Assembly (NCBI RefSeq): GCF_000383475.1
Contig: NZ_KB911459.1
Location: 510,467-574,466, forward strand
DNA from: Microbacterium sp. 11MF
GTDB taxonomy: Bacteria > Actinomycetota > Actinomycetes > Actinomycetales > Microbacteriaceae
Length of the DNA: 64,000 bases
Direction of reading: 5' to 3'
Position 1 is the first letter of the stretch. Each line of letters begins with the position of its first letter. A program made the position numbers and the translations under genes. Shown piece after piece: positions 35,530 through 45,400 of the stretch. The notes beneath the pieces are model-generated. The model had not been told where the DNA came from. It worked only from the letters and a program-made list of their open reading frames with translations, and did no database searches.

Positions 35530-36373
35530 GGCGCCTCCGGCGCGAGGGGACCGTCTCGACCTCGATCGTGCCCGTGGCCGGTTCGCTCGTGACGAGACCG
35601 CCCGTCGTGTCCTCCAGACGGGGGTGGATGCCGCCGCCCACCACGTCGATGACGATTGCGGTGACGTTGTCCCTGCCGCCGTGCGCGAGCGCCTGCGCGA
35701 TGAGCGCTCCCGTCGTCTGGGCGGGCGAGGCGCCCGTCAACAGTCCGGCGCGGATCGCCTCGTCGGTGATCTCTCCCGACAGGCCGTCCGAACAGATGAG
35801 GAGCCGCTCTCCCGTGACGACCGGCAGCAGCCAGAAGTCGGCCGGGCTGCGCTCGCCGCCGACGGCACGCGTGATGACGTTGCGCCCCTCGAAGGTCGCC
35901 ATGTCCTCGCGCGCGAGGCGACCGGCATCCACCATCTCCTGCGCGATCGAGTGGTCGACCGTGAGCTGCTCGAGGCGCTCGGACAGGAGGCGGTAGACGC
36001 GGGAGTCGCCGATGTTCACGACGAGCCACCGGTTCTCACCGTTCTGCTGCACGGCGATGACGCCCGTGAGCGTCGATCCGGCGCCGCGCGTCGTGCCGCG
36101 GGCGATCTCCTGCACCGACCGGTGCGCGCCCTGGACGGCCTCGGCGACCTCTTCGGGTGCCACGTCGCTCCGACCGACGAAGTCCCGGAACGCGTCGATG
36201 ACCGCGGCCGATGCCAGATCGCCCGCCTCGTGGCCGCCCATGCCGTCGGCGACGAGGAAGACGGGGAAGCTCGCGAGGTGCGAGTCCTCGTTCACGCGAC
36301 GGCGGAGGCCCGTGTCGGTGAGAGCGCCGCTGATGACGTCGAAGGGAGGGAGCGGTCCGGTGGTGGGGGTCAT
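35522..36373 (-). CDS. PP2C-family Ser/Thr phosphatase
   Basis: A 283-residue cytoplasmic phosphatase, presumed antagonist of the kinase at 48393. All metal-binding motifs are intact: RRVNEDS, VADGMGGHEAGDLAS, VVNIGDSRVY, LLICSDGLSGEI and GGRDNVTAIVIDVV. No membrane segment is present, unlike mycobacterial PstP, so it relies on partners for localisation. ATG 36373 overlaps the stop of the FHA membrane protein by 4 nt. The short tail after residue 250 (PRLEDTTGGLVTSEP) is Thr-rich and could itself be phosphorylated. Confidence 0.92.
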   Translation of the reverse strand: MTPTTGPLPPFDVISGALTDTGLRRRVNEDSHLASFPVFLVADGMGGHEAGDLASAAVIDAFRDFVGRSDVAPEEVAEAVQGAHRSVQEIARGTTRGAGSTLTGVIAVQQNGENRWLVVNIGDSRVYRLLSERLEQLTVDHSIAQEMVDAGRLAREDMATFEGRNVITRAVGGERSPADFWLLPVVTGERLLICSDGLSGEITDEAIRAGLLTGASPAQTTGALIAQALAHGGRDNVTAIVIDVVGGGIHPRLEDTTGGLVTSEPATGTIEVETVPSRRRRHD

Positions 36374-37554
36374 CGCGATCCTGCGTCGAGGGTGAGCTCC
36401 GCGTCGCCGAGGAGGAAGCGGCCGGCAAGGGGGACGGGGGTGCCCACGGTGATCTCGGTGTCGCTCGTGCCGACGACCACGCCGTTGGTCGAGGCGAGAT
36501 CGGTGATCGTCCAGGCGTCGCCGGTCCGCCGCAGCAGCGCGTGCGTCTTGGACACCGTCCGGGTCGTGTCGTCGATCGCGATCGGCTGGGCCTCGGGGGC
36601 ATCGGACGGCGGTGCGGGGTTGCGGCCCAGCACGATGGTGTCGGACGTGAGGGCGACGGTCTGTCCGGTGGGCAGACGCAAGGACGCCGCCGGGCGGCGG
36701 TGCGCCGCGAGGACCGTGTGCTCCTCGAGCTCGGTCTGCTCGCCCGGGGCCACCGCGGGCGCCGCCGGGGGAGCGGCGGGCGCGGCCGGCGCCGGCACGG
36801 GTGCGGCGACCGGAGCCAGCGGAGGCGGCGACCAGGGATGGACCGGGACGGATGCCGCGGCCGGCGTCCCGGGCCCCGGTGCTGAGGTCGGGGCCGGGGG
36901 CGCGAACGCGGACGTGTCGGCGGGAACGCCGCGGGTGTCGACGGCGACAGGTTCCGCTGCGAACGGCGTCGGGGGCAGGCCCTTCTGCGGCAGCCCCTGC
37001 CAGCGCGCCGCTCCCCACCCGATCACCGAGGCCCAGACGGGCAGCAGCAGTGCACCGAGGGCGACGAACCCGCCGCCGCGACCGAAACCGCGGTTCAGGG
37101 GGCCCATCATCCGCACCAGGAGGATCACGACGCCGGCGAGGAAGACGAGGAACAGCAGGGTCGGGACGACGGATGCCGCCAGGATCGCGCCCGCTCCATC
37201 GCCGCCGCCGCCGAACGCGGCCTCCTGAGCGGACTGCAGCAGGAGCGATCCTGCGACCGAGGCGATGACGGCGGTGAGGAGGCCGCCGCCCACGATGACC
37301 GCCGCCCACCACCCCTTCATGCCGGCGAGCTCGAAGAGCATCCAGATGTTCAGCACCGGAACCCAGGCGCGACCGCTCGGGAGACCGGCCTTGCGGAACA
37401 CGGCGGCCAGGGCGAGCGAGGTCCAGACGTACACGGCCGCGAGCAGGACGAGCTGCACGAGCACGCCGAGGAGCGACACCGCGAGGGCGCCTCCCACAGT
37501 TCCGGCGGCATCGCCGATCGAGGCCAGCGGGTTCCCCGTCGTCACGCTCAACAT
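36370..37554 (-). CDS. Membrane protein with C-terminal FHA domain (DUF5684-like N-terminus)
   Basis: A 394-residue protein. Residues 15-190 hold four to five membrane helices, including the GRAWVPVLNIWMLFELAG motif of DUF5684/RDD-like proteins. Residues 190-270 are an Ala/Pro-rich linker, and residues about 300-390 an FHA domain (DTIVLGRNPA, VSKTHALL, ITDLASTNGV). Just before the FHA is EEHTVLAAHRR with Thr280 (codon at 36715-36717), matching the repeat motif of the 34990 protein. The frame is open 15 codons upstream, but ATG 37554 with GAGGA is the better start. The 46-nt gap to the transglutaminase-like gene is the largest gap inside the operon. Confidence 0.88.
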   Translation of the reverse strand: MLSVTTGNPLASIGDAAGTVGGALAVSLLGVLVQLVLLAAVYVWTSLALAAVFRKAGLPSGRAWVPVLNIWMLFELAGMKGWWAAVIVGGGLLTAVIASVAGSLLLQSAQEAAFGGGGDGAGAILAASVVPTLLFLVFLAGVVILLVRMMGPLNRGFGRGGGFVALGALLLPVWASVIGWGAARWQGLPQKGLPPTPFAAEPVAVDTRGVPADTSAFAPPAPTSAPGPGTPAAASVPVHPWSPPPLAPVAAPVPAPAAPAAPPAAPAVAPGEQTELEEHTVLAAHRRPAASLRLPTGQTVALTSDTIVLGRNPAPPSDAPEAQPIAIDDTTRTVSKTHALLRRTGDAWTITDLASTNGVVVGTSDTEITVGTPVPLAGRFLLGDAELTLDAGSR

Positions 37555-37600
37555 CTGTCCTCGTCCCTCTTCGACTTCCCTCGGTCCCGCATCGCACACC

Positions 37601-40072
37601 CTATCTGCGGGCGGCCCGTCTGCGCGGCAGCAGGGAGCGCAGCGACAGCCGCGCCCCGAGCCGCGCCCAGAAACCCTTCTCCCCGGCGAACCGGGTGCGC
37701 TCGGCGGCCACGATCCGCCAGAACTCCTCGCTCTCGGCTGCGCTCGGCGGCGAGACGTCGAAGACCGACCGATCCGCCCAGCCGGCCAACCGCCTGCCCG
37801 GCGCCTCGTCGGCCCCGCCGGCGAACAGGCTCGCCAGCTCCTGCCTCGTCAGGTGGGCCGGTGCGGGGTAGCCGTGGTCGACCGCGGTGTCGACGTACTC
37901 CTCCCAGCCGCCGGTGAAGCGCTCCGCGACGTCGCCGCGCCGCCGCCGGTTGCGTCGGCGGACGGCCTTGACCGCCAGGACCGTCACGAGCGGCCCGATC
38001 AGGACGATGACCGCGAGCAGCGACACGCCGCCGATGCGGACGGCAGCCCACACCGCCGACAGGTCGGTCTCGTCCGCGGGCGCCTGCTCGTCCGGCAGGT
38101 CACCGTCGGACGGAGAGGCATCGGCCGGGAGCACCGTGTCCACCTCGTCGCGGCGGACGTCCGTCGGGTTCTCGGGGTCCCGCCGCTGCTGCACATCCGG
38201 CGAGGGGAAGCTGTCGTGCTGCGGCGTCGCATCGACGGGGACCCACTGGCCGGCGGCATCCTGCACCTCGATCCACGCAGCGAGATCGCCGCCGCGGCAC
38301 GAGCCGTCCTCGCAGACGGGCAGGTCCTCGGCTGAGGTGAGACGGGTGCCGACGACGACCCGCGCCTCGAAGCCGAGCTGATCGGCGATCAGCATGGCAG
38401 CGACGGCGAACTGCTCGTCGTCGCCGACGGCGGCGACGAGTTCCGCATCGGAGCGGCCCGGCGCCTCGGCTTCGCGCGTCAGCAGCTGCGTGAACATCGT
38501 CCCGATGCGGTCTGCCGAGTGACCCGCCCGCGACGACTGGAACCCGCTGCCACCGAGGTCCGCCAGCCAGGACGGGGTGTCACCGGTCGGCACCTGCAGG
38601 GCGTGGCTCAGATAACCCCGGGCGCGCAGGCGCTCCACCAGGGTGTCGAGAGCGGCGCCACCGGTGCCCGCGTCCTGCGCCTCGATCCATTCCACGAGCG
38701 AGGCGGGAACGACGTCGGCGCGCAGGGACGGTCCGCTCCGGGCGGGGGTGAGGGATGCCACCGGTTCGGCCTGGCCGTCCGGGACGACCGACAGCCGGTA
38801 CGCGTCGCCCTCGCCCAGACCGGGGTCGGCGAGCTCGATCGCGGCGCCCGTCGCGGCGTTGTGGAAGAACCCATCGGACAGGTCCGTCGCCCGGGTCCCG
38901 TCGAACGCGATGGCGCGGAGGCTGCCGACGGTCGGGACCCAGATGCCCGCGCCCGCTCCCATCCGGACCGAGACGCTCGCCGTGCCGTCGCCGCCGAGGC
39001 TCGAGGGCACGCGGGTGAACGCCGTCGCCGGGTCGGTGGGGCCGGCATCCGGATCGATCGCGCGCACCGTGCGACCGTCGTAGAACGGCAGGGTCGCGAG
39101 GCGCACGCGGTCGATCGTCTCGGGAGCGGCGACCGTGAACAGGACCTGGTCGTAGCGATCGTCCGCGAACGACGCGCGGTAGTCCGCGAGCGGGCTGGGC
39201 GCGCGCTCGAGTTCGAGCACCGGTGCCACCGCCGCCCGCGCCACCTCGCGCGGCTGCCCCGCGAGTGCCCACGGCCCCCAGACGGCCGCAGCGGCGGTCG
39301 CGACGACGACCATCCCCGCCGCGGTCGCCGCGCGGGTGGCGGTGCCGCGCCGCCGGGCGGTCGGGCCCCGACGCATCCCGGTCGCGTCGGCCGCGGTCCG
39401 GAGTGCGCGGCGCCGGTCGTGGGCGGTCCGCCAGACGACGGCGACGAGGGCTGCGGCGACGGACGCCGCGCCGACGAGCGTCTCGGGCTGGAGGGGGACG
39501 GCGCCGACGAGCAGCGGCGCGGCCAGGGTGCGGGCGCCGAAGACCACGCCGAACGCGGTCGGGATGAGCGCCACGGCGACCGCCGGCATCCACACCGTCT
39601 TCGCGCGCCACGCGATCGACAGGGCGGCGACGGTGACGGCGAGGAAGAGCAGGAGCGTCGGCGCGAGGGTCGCCTGGTAGGCGCCGAGCGGCAGGTCGAG
39701 GGTGAGCAGGTCCTTCCACCCGGTGACGGGCGCCGTCGCGACGTCGACGAGGGCGCGGAGCGCCGCACCCGGGGAGGCCAGCGAACCGGATGCCGCGACG
39801 AGAACTCCCAGCGCGACGTATGCGCCCAGCGCGGTGAGGGCGACCCACCATCCCGACCAGCGCCAGCGGGTGCCGACGGCCGCGACGACGTGACCGGCGA
39901 CGATCCCGGCCGTCACCGCGACGATGAACGCGGTGCTCCGGTAGATCGGCCATGCGGCGACCGCTCCCACGGCGAGGACGAGGTCGAGGACGATCGCCTG
40001 GCCGATGAAGAAGCCCGCCCGCGACGGTGCGGGGAGCGGGCGGCGGGCGTCGCGGCGGAGGGGGACGGTCAC
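37601..40072 (-). CDS. Membrane-anchored transglutaminase-like protein lacking the catalytic Cys and His
   Basis: An 823-residue protein with six or more membrane helices in the first 265 residues, an extracytoplasmic domain (about 275-675), one more membrane helix (682-702) and a cytoplasmic tail. The transglutaminase fold is recognisable in GDDEQFAVAAMLIADQLGFE, AAWIEVQDAAGQWVPVDATP. The expected catalytic Cys of GxCxxFA is Asp552, and the His of HAW is Ala598; only the third residue, Asp614, remains. Cys587 and Cys592 could form a local disulfide. GTG 40072 overlaps the DUF58 stop by 4 nt. It is the classic partner of MoxR and DUF58 but is predicted to be enzymatically dead. Confidence 0.85.
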   Translation of the reverse strand: MTVPLRRDARRPLPAPSRAGFFIGQAIVLDLVLAVGAVAAWPIYRSTAFIVAVTAGIVAGHVVAAVGTRWRWSGWWVALTALGAYVALGVLVAASGSLASPGAALRALVDVATAPVTGWKDLLTLDLPLGAYQATLAPTLLLFLAVTVAALSIAWRAKTVWMPAVAVALIPTAFGVVFGARTLAAPLLVGAVPLQPETLVGAASVAAALVAVVWRTAHDRRRALRTAADATGMRRGPTARRRGTATRAATAAGMVVVATAAAAVWGPWALAGQPREVARAAVAPVLELERAPSPLADYRASFADDRYDQVLFTVAAPETIDRVRLATLPFYDGRTVRAIDPDAGPTDPATAFTRVPSSLGGDGTASVSVRMGAGAGIWVPTVGSLRAIAFDGTRATDLSDGFFHNAATGAAIELADPGLGEGDAYRLSVVPDGQAEPVASLTPARSGPSLRADVVPASLVEWIEAQDAGTGGAALDTLVERLRARGYLSHALQVPTGDTPSWLADLGGSGFQSSRAGHSADRIGTMFTQLLTREAEAPGRSDAELVAAVGDDEQFAVAAMLIADQLGFEARVVVGTRLTSAEDLPVCEDGSCRGGDLAAWIEVQDAAGQWVPVDATPQHDSFPSPDVQQRRDPENPTDVRRDEVDTVLPADASPSDGDLPDEQAPADETDLSAVWAAVRIGGVSLLAVIVLIGPLVTVLAVKAVRRRNRRRRGDVAERFTGGWEEYVDTAVDHGYPAPAHLTRQELASLFAGGADEAPGRRLAGWADRSVFDVSPPSAAESEEFWRIVAAERTRFAGEKGFWARLGARLSLRSLLPRRRAARR

Positions 40073-41418
40073 GATCGCCCACCCCTCGCGAGCATCTGTC
40101 GCAGGTCGTCGAGGAGCCCGATCGAGATGACGGTCATGCTCCCGAGGCGCCGGATGCCGGGAGCCGCCGTCGGGTCGCACACGAGGGCGACGACGGCCAC
40201 CTCGGACCCGAAGGCGAGCGCGGCGCTCTGCAGCTGCGTGGGCGTCAGAGTCGATCCGCAGACGAGGAAGGCGATCGAGGCATCCGGATGGCGCCCGGCC
40301 GCGAGCGCTGCGACCTCGCGGAGCGGGCTCGGGTTCTCCCCCCGACCGATGGCGGCGAGGTCGTCGAGGAGGGTCCGCGACGAGATCGTCGTCAGGGTGC
40401 GGAACGTCCGCATGCGGCCTCGCGCGAATTCGGGGATCTCCGCGCCGGCGACGACGTCGACGTCCCGCCCGTCGCGGAGGCCCCGGACGCCGATCGACGC
40501 GGTCGCGCTGACGGCGAGTTCGAACTCGTCGTCGTCGGCGTACTCGTCGCCGCCGAGTCCGAGAACGAGGATCATGCGGGAGCGGCGGGTCTCCTCGTAC
40601 TGACGCACCATCATGGCGCCGGTCTTCGCCGTGGACTTCCAGTGCACCTGGCGTGGTGAGTCGCCCGGGACGTAGGGCCGGAGCGCGTGGAACGAGAAGT
40701 CGGCGTCGACGATCGTCCTCGACGGGCTCCCCTCGAGGTCGCGGATGAGTCCCGTCGCGGTGCTCCGCAACGCCGTCGTCACGGGGTGCACGTAGAGCGT
40801 GCGGGTCTCCTGCCAGGTCGCTTCACGGGTGAGGATGCCGAGGGGGTCCCCGCGCACGGTGCGGGCGGGGCCGACGGTGATGACGCCGCGGCGCAGGGTC
40901 GGGATCGCGACATCCTCGCTGGTCTCGTGGCCAGGGCGCAGCAGCGGCACGGCGACGTCGACGAGGCCGTCGCCGACGGGCAGGTCGACCCGGCCGGGGA
41001 GCGCGACGCGCCGACCGACGTTGGCGACGACGAGGGCACCCTCGACGGGCGTCCCGGCGACGACGCGGTCGTGCTCGAGGCGGAGGGTCACCTCGTAGGC
41101 GCGCGCACCGAACAGGAACGGAACCGAGAGCGCGAGGAGCAGAACGGCCGCCCCGCCCGCCACGGCGAACTCGAGCCAGCCGAGGGCGAGGCCGCACGCG
41201 AGTCCGATGACCGCGACGGCGAGGACGATCCACCCCGCGGGTGCCACGGTCTCGGCGAACCCCCGCGCCGCCCGCGCGCTCGCGCGCCGGAGCCGCCGCC
41301 ATCCGCGCACCCCCCGTACCGCCAGGCGCGTCGTGGCGGGCGCCGAGCCGTAGCCCGTGCGCGTGTATCCCGTCGCGGCGAAGGTGCGGGTGAGGCGGGA
41401 CTCGGTGGAGGAACTCAC
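40069..41418 (-). CDS. DUF58 domain protein (MoxR partner)
   Basis: A 449-residue protein with two membrane helices near residues 60-105 (GWIVLAVAVIGLACGLALGW; AVLLLALSVPFLFG) and the diagnostic DUF58 core FHALRPYVPGDSPRQVHWKS near residue 245. The C-terminal part is the von Willebrand-like portion of the family (MILVLGLGGDEYADDDEFE). DUF58 proteins are encoded next to MoxR ATPases across bacteria and are thought to be chaperoned or remodelled by them. GTG 41418 overlaps the MoxR stop by 4 nt (GTGA), and the frame upstream of it is a MoxR shadow. Confidence 0.92.
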   Translation of the reverse strand: MSSSTESRLTRTFAATGYTRTGYGSAPATTRLAVRGVRGWRRLRRASARAARGFAETVAPAGWIVLAVAVIGLACGLALGWLEFAVAGGAAVLLLALSVPFLFGARAYEVTLRLEHDRVVAGTPVEGALVVANVGRRVALPGRVDLPVGDGLVDVAVPLLRPGHETSEDVAIPTLRRGVITVGPARTVRGDPLGILTREATWQETRTLYVHPVTTALRSTATGLIRDLEGSPSRTIVDADFSFHALRPYVPGDSPRQVHWKSTAKTGAMMVRQYEETRRSRMILVLGLGGDEYADDDEFELAVSATASIGVRGLRDGRDVDVVAGAEIPEFARGRMRTFRTLTTISSRTLLDDLAAIGRGENPSPLREVAALAAGRHPDASIAFLVCGSTLTPTQLQSAALAFGSEVAVVALVCDPTAAPGIRRLGSMTVISIGLLDDLRQMLARGGRS

Positions 41419-42404
41419 ACGTTCTCTCGCTGACCGCGTTCGTCGAGACGCTCGCCCGACGGCGGGACGACGTCGAGGAGGACCTGCCCGATGACCGCCT
41501 CGGCCGTGACGCCGTCGAACTCGGCTTCGGGGTCGAGGATCAGACGGTGCGCGAGCACGGGCACGGCGAGCGCCTTGACGTCGTCGGGGGTGACGTAGGT
41601 GCGGCCGTGGGCCAGCGCCCACGTGCGCGACGCCTTCGTGAGCGCGAGTGCTCCTCGGACGCTGACCCCCAGCCGCACCTCGCGCGCGAGGCGGGTGGCG
41701 TCGACCACGCGCGCGATGTAGTCGAGGACGAGCGGGTTCAGGTATCCGCCGCGGGCGATGTCGGCCATGCTGACGATCCCCTGCGGGGTGATGACGGGGG
41801 AGACCTCCCGCGTCGCATCGCCGGAGCCCTCGAGGATGCGGATCGTGGCGGCGCGATCCGGGTAGCCGAGCGAGGTCTTCAGCAGGAAGCGGTCGAGCTG
41901 CGCCTCGGGGAGCCGGTAGGTGCCGGCCTGCTCGACCGGGTTCTGCGTCGCCACGACGAGGAACGGGACGGGTACGTCCCGCGTGACGCCGTCGACCGTG
42001 ACGTGACCCTCCTCCATCACTTCGAGGAGCGCCGACTGCGTCTTGGGCGATGCGCGGTTGATCTCGTCGGCGAGGACGACGTTCGCGAAGATCGGCCCCT
42101 GGTGGAACTCGAACTCGCCCCGGCGCTGGTCGTACACCGTGATGCCCGTGACGTCACCGGGGAGGAGGTCGGGGGTGAACTGGATGCGGGACGCCGTCCC
42201 CTGTACCGATCGCCCCATCGCGCGCGCCAACGACGTCTTGCCGGTACCGGGGTAGTCCTCGAGCAGGAGGTGACCCTCGGACACCATCGTGGTGAACGCG
42301 AGTTCGATCACGTGCCGTTTGCCGAGCACGACCTGCTCCACGTTGTCGACGAGCGTGGTGAAGGTCTCGGCGAACCAGGCGCTCTGCTCCTGGGTGATCG
42401 TCAT
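41415..42404 (-). CDS. MoxR-type AAA+ ATPase
   Basis: A 329-residue MoxR chaperone ATPase with Walker A DYPGTGKTSLA, Walker B VVLADEINRASPKTQSALLE, sensor 1 VVATQNPVEQ and the arginine-finger region LPEAQLDRFLLK. The C-terminal lid includes VRLGVSVRGALALTKASR. MoxR proteins are believed to help assemble or activate partner complexes, here most likely DUF58, the transglutaminase-like protein and the giant surface protein made from the same message. GAGAGG lies 6 nt before ATG 42404. Confidence 0.95.
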   Translation of the reverse strand: MTITQEQSAWFAETFTTLVDNVEQVVLGKRHVIELAFTTMVSEGHLLLEDYPGTGKTSLARAMGRSVQGTASRIQFTPDLLPGDVTGITVYDQRRGEFEFHQGPIFANVVLADEINRASPKTQSALLEVMEEGHVTVDGVTRDVPVPFLVVATQNPVEQAGTYRLPEAQLDRFLLKTSLGYPDRAATIRILEGSGDATREVSPVITPQGIVSMADIARGGYLNPLVLDYIARVVDATRLAREVRLGVSVRGALALTKASRTWALAHGRTYVTPDDVKALAVPVLAHRLILDPEAEFDGVTAEAVIGQVLLDVVPPSGERLDERGQRENV

Positions 42405-42443
42405 CGTGTTCCTCTCGGGGAAGGGGTCTCGGGGCCGCGCCGC

Positions 42444-45400
42444 TCAGGGAGCCGGCGGGGTGGTCTCGGTCGGGTCGGGGGATGCCGGCGGCTCCGTCTC
42501 GGGCGGCGGCGGCGTGATCTGACGGCAGTCGACGCTGACGGTGATCGGATCGAGCGCGCGGAGGGCGCCGGTCCACCCGAGGGTGTACTCGACACGCTGC
42601 GGGCCGAGGTCTCCGTCGATCACGGTCTTCCGCACCGTCGCGACGTCGGTGCCGATGTTCCGCGGGAACCAGTCCGACACCTCTTCGTCCGACCGGCACC
42701 GCGGCACGTCGTCCGTGGCCACGTACACCGGCCAACCCGCGCTTCCGCGTGCCGCGACGATGGGTGTCCGGTCGGAGCACTCACCGACGACGCCGAGGAA
42801 GGTGTCGCACCACTCCGCGGTCCACCGGTCGTCGGGCCTGTTGGGGCGCGGCTCGAAGGAGTCCCGAAGCTGATCATTCAGTCGGTACCGCAGCGTCGCT
42901 CCCTCGAACGGCGGCCGGCCGGGGTCGCTGGCCGCGCTCGCCGCGTACGTGAACCCGGAGGCCTGATCCCCGCGTGGCGTCGTCGACACCGTGTAGGTCA
43001 TCGGCTCGGGCGCGGCGACGTTCCCGGTCGGGCGGGCGGTGATCGCGTCGGAGGTCACGCCGAAGCCGTCCTGGCCGTCGAAGGTGCTCGTCGCGCAGAC
43101 GTAGACCGTCTTGCGTTCGAACGCGCGCGCCGCGAAGGTGCGTCGGGCGTCCCGCGAGTCCGGGCTGCACTCCGCGGCGGACACCTCGCTGAAGCCGAAC
43201 AGCGCCACGGTGCCGGCGCTCTCGGCCGTCACCCGTGCGGTCACCGTCAGCGAGTCCGTCGTGGTCGTCTGCGAGAGCTCGATACTCGGGGCACCGACGC
43301 CGTGGGCGCGGAGCTCGAGTGATCGCCCCTCGGTGGACCCTCCGGCGATGGGCGGGAGGTCGAATTCCGTCAGCGGCGTCGCCGTCAGCGTCTTCGGGTC
43401 GTTCGAGCCGACTCGGTAGCCGGTGAAGGTGGCGGTCCCGCCGCGGACGGCCTGCGTCGCGCTTCCGGCGACTCCGCCGGCCAGGCGGACGCTGCCGGTC
43501 GTGTCGTCGAGCCCGGTCACGGTGACGGTCGCTACTCCGCCGTCGCGTCCGTTCGGGACCGGCGTGAACGTGGCGGCGGCGGGACGGGAGGGCGGACGGT
43601 AGGCCCACGCGGTCGTCCGCACGGTGCCGCGCGAGGCGCCCACCTCGTTGACCGCACGCGCCTCGTAGACGCGCTGTTCGCCCACCGGGGCGGAGATCGG
43701 CGCGCACACCCCGGAGGCCGGGCAGGTGGCGACCTCGCGTCCTCCCGTCGTGATGCGGTACCCCTCGACGCCCGGGTAGGAACCGGCATCCGAGGTCACC
43801 CGCAGGGTCACGGCTTCCTCGGTGTACGAGGTCCACTCGAGGCGGGTGGGGCTCGCCGGCAGACCGCGCAGGTCGAGGACGACGGAGCCGTTGCGATCGC
43901 CGCTCGACTGGCGCCCCTGCGCGTCCTCGACGACGAAGGTGCCCGCGCAGCGCGCCGCGCCCTCGGCATCCGTACTCCAGCTCGCTCGGACGGTGCGGTC
44001 GCCGGCGGGGGAGAACCGGACGCCGTCGCAGTTGCCGGCGCTCGACGCAGCCACGACCCGGAGCGGCGTGCCGGGGAGCGGGTTGACCTCGCCGTCGGCT
44101 CCGACGACCTCGATCGTGCACGAGGACTGCCCGTCCGACTGCGAGCAGGTCTTCACCGCGGATCCGCCGCGGGGAAGCGACGAGGGGGAGGGGCCGACCG
44201 TGAGCACGAGGCTCGACGCGCTCGCGTCGGGGTGGCTCGGCAGCGACACCGTCACCTCCTCCTCACGTCCGGGACGGGCCTCGTCGACGGCGGTGACGGT
44301 CAGGGCGGCGCCGTCGGCGGTCACCTCGAACTGGTTGCCGGAGTAGGCGACGTCGAAGCGGAGGGCGTCCTCGTCGGCGACGCCGGCCCATCGCACCATC
44401 CGGGTGAGGTCGTACGTCTGCGTCCGGCCCGGACGGACGCCGAGCGACGCGCTCCGCAGCGACGGCTGCGGCGTCTCGGCCTCGACGGCGACAGCGAGCG
44501 TCAGATAGGTGGGCTCGTCCTGGCCGGCCAGGCGTGCCGCCACGATGCACGAATCGGACCAGGGGGCGCCCTTCCCCGCGGTGTATCGGATGACGGTGCC
44601 CGACACGACACGGCAGGTGGCGTCCTTGCGCGCACCGCCGGCCTTGGTGCCGTCGCGGTCGAGGACGAGGGCCCCGTCCTCGGGCAGGACCACGAGGTCG
44701 GCGACATCCGCTTCGACGCTCTCGCCCTCGGCGACGCGGAGCTGCTCGACGCCGGCGCGGAGGGTGAGGCGGATCTCGTCCGTCCCCGGCACGCGCAGGA
44801 ACCCGTACGTCGTCACCTCGCTGCCGTCGTAGGCGGTGCCGCTGACCTCGAACGGGATGAGGCGGGTGCGCGTCGGCAGCTCGCCCGAGATCCTCCGCCC
44901 CGACACCTCGAGGTCGCCGGGGTCGCCCCAGAGCCGCAGGGTGAGCCCGGCGACGTCGCCGGCATCCCACGCGACATGGCCGGTCAGCACGTCGACGCCG
45001 GTCGTGAACCGGTCGCGGTCCTCGATCGTCAGCACCGTGTCCGAGACGACCGGATGATCGGGCACCGGGTCACGGACGACCTTGACGACGAGGAGACCGA
45101 TGGCGGTGTCGCCGTCCGCGTTGGAGACCTCGTACGAGTACGAGAAGGTGCCGAGGGCGGTGCCCGCCGTGACCGTCACCGCGCCGTCGTCGACGCTCAC
45201 CCGGCCGGCCAGCGCCGCGTACTCGGGGCTGTCCGCGGGGGCGTTCGGGACGACGTCGCCGAGTTCCAAGGGACTGCCGAAAGGATCGACGTCGTTGTCC
45301 GCGGGCCGGACGACGACCGTGCTCTCGGCGCCCGCCTGCACCTGCACGTAGTCGCTGAAGGTCACCGGGCTCGGGTCGCTCTGACGGGCGATGACGCCGA

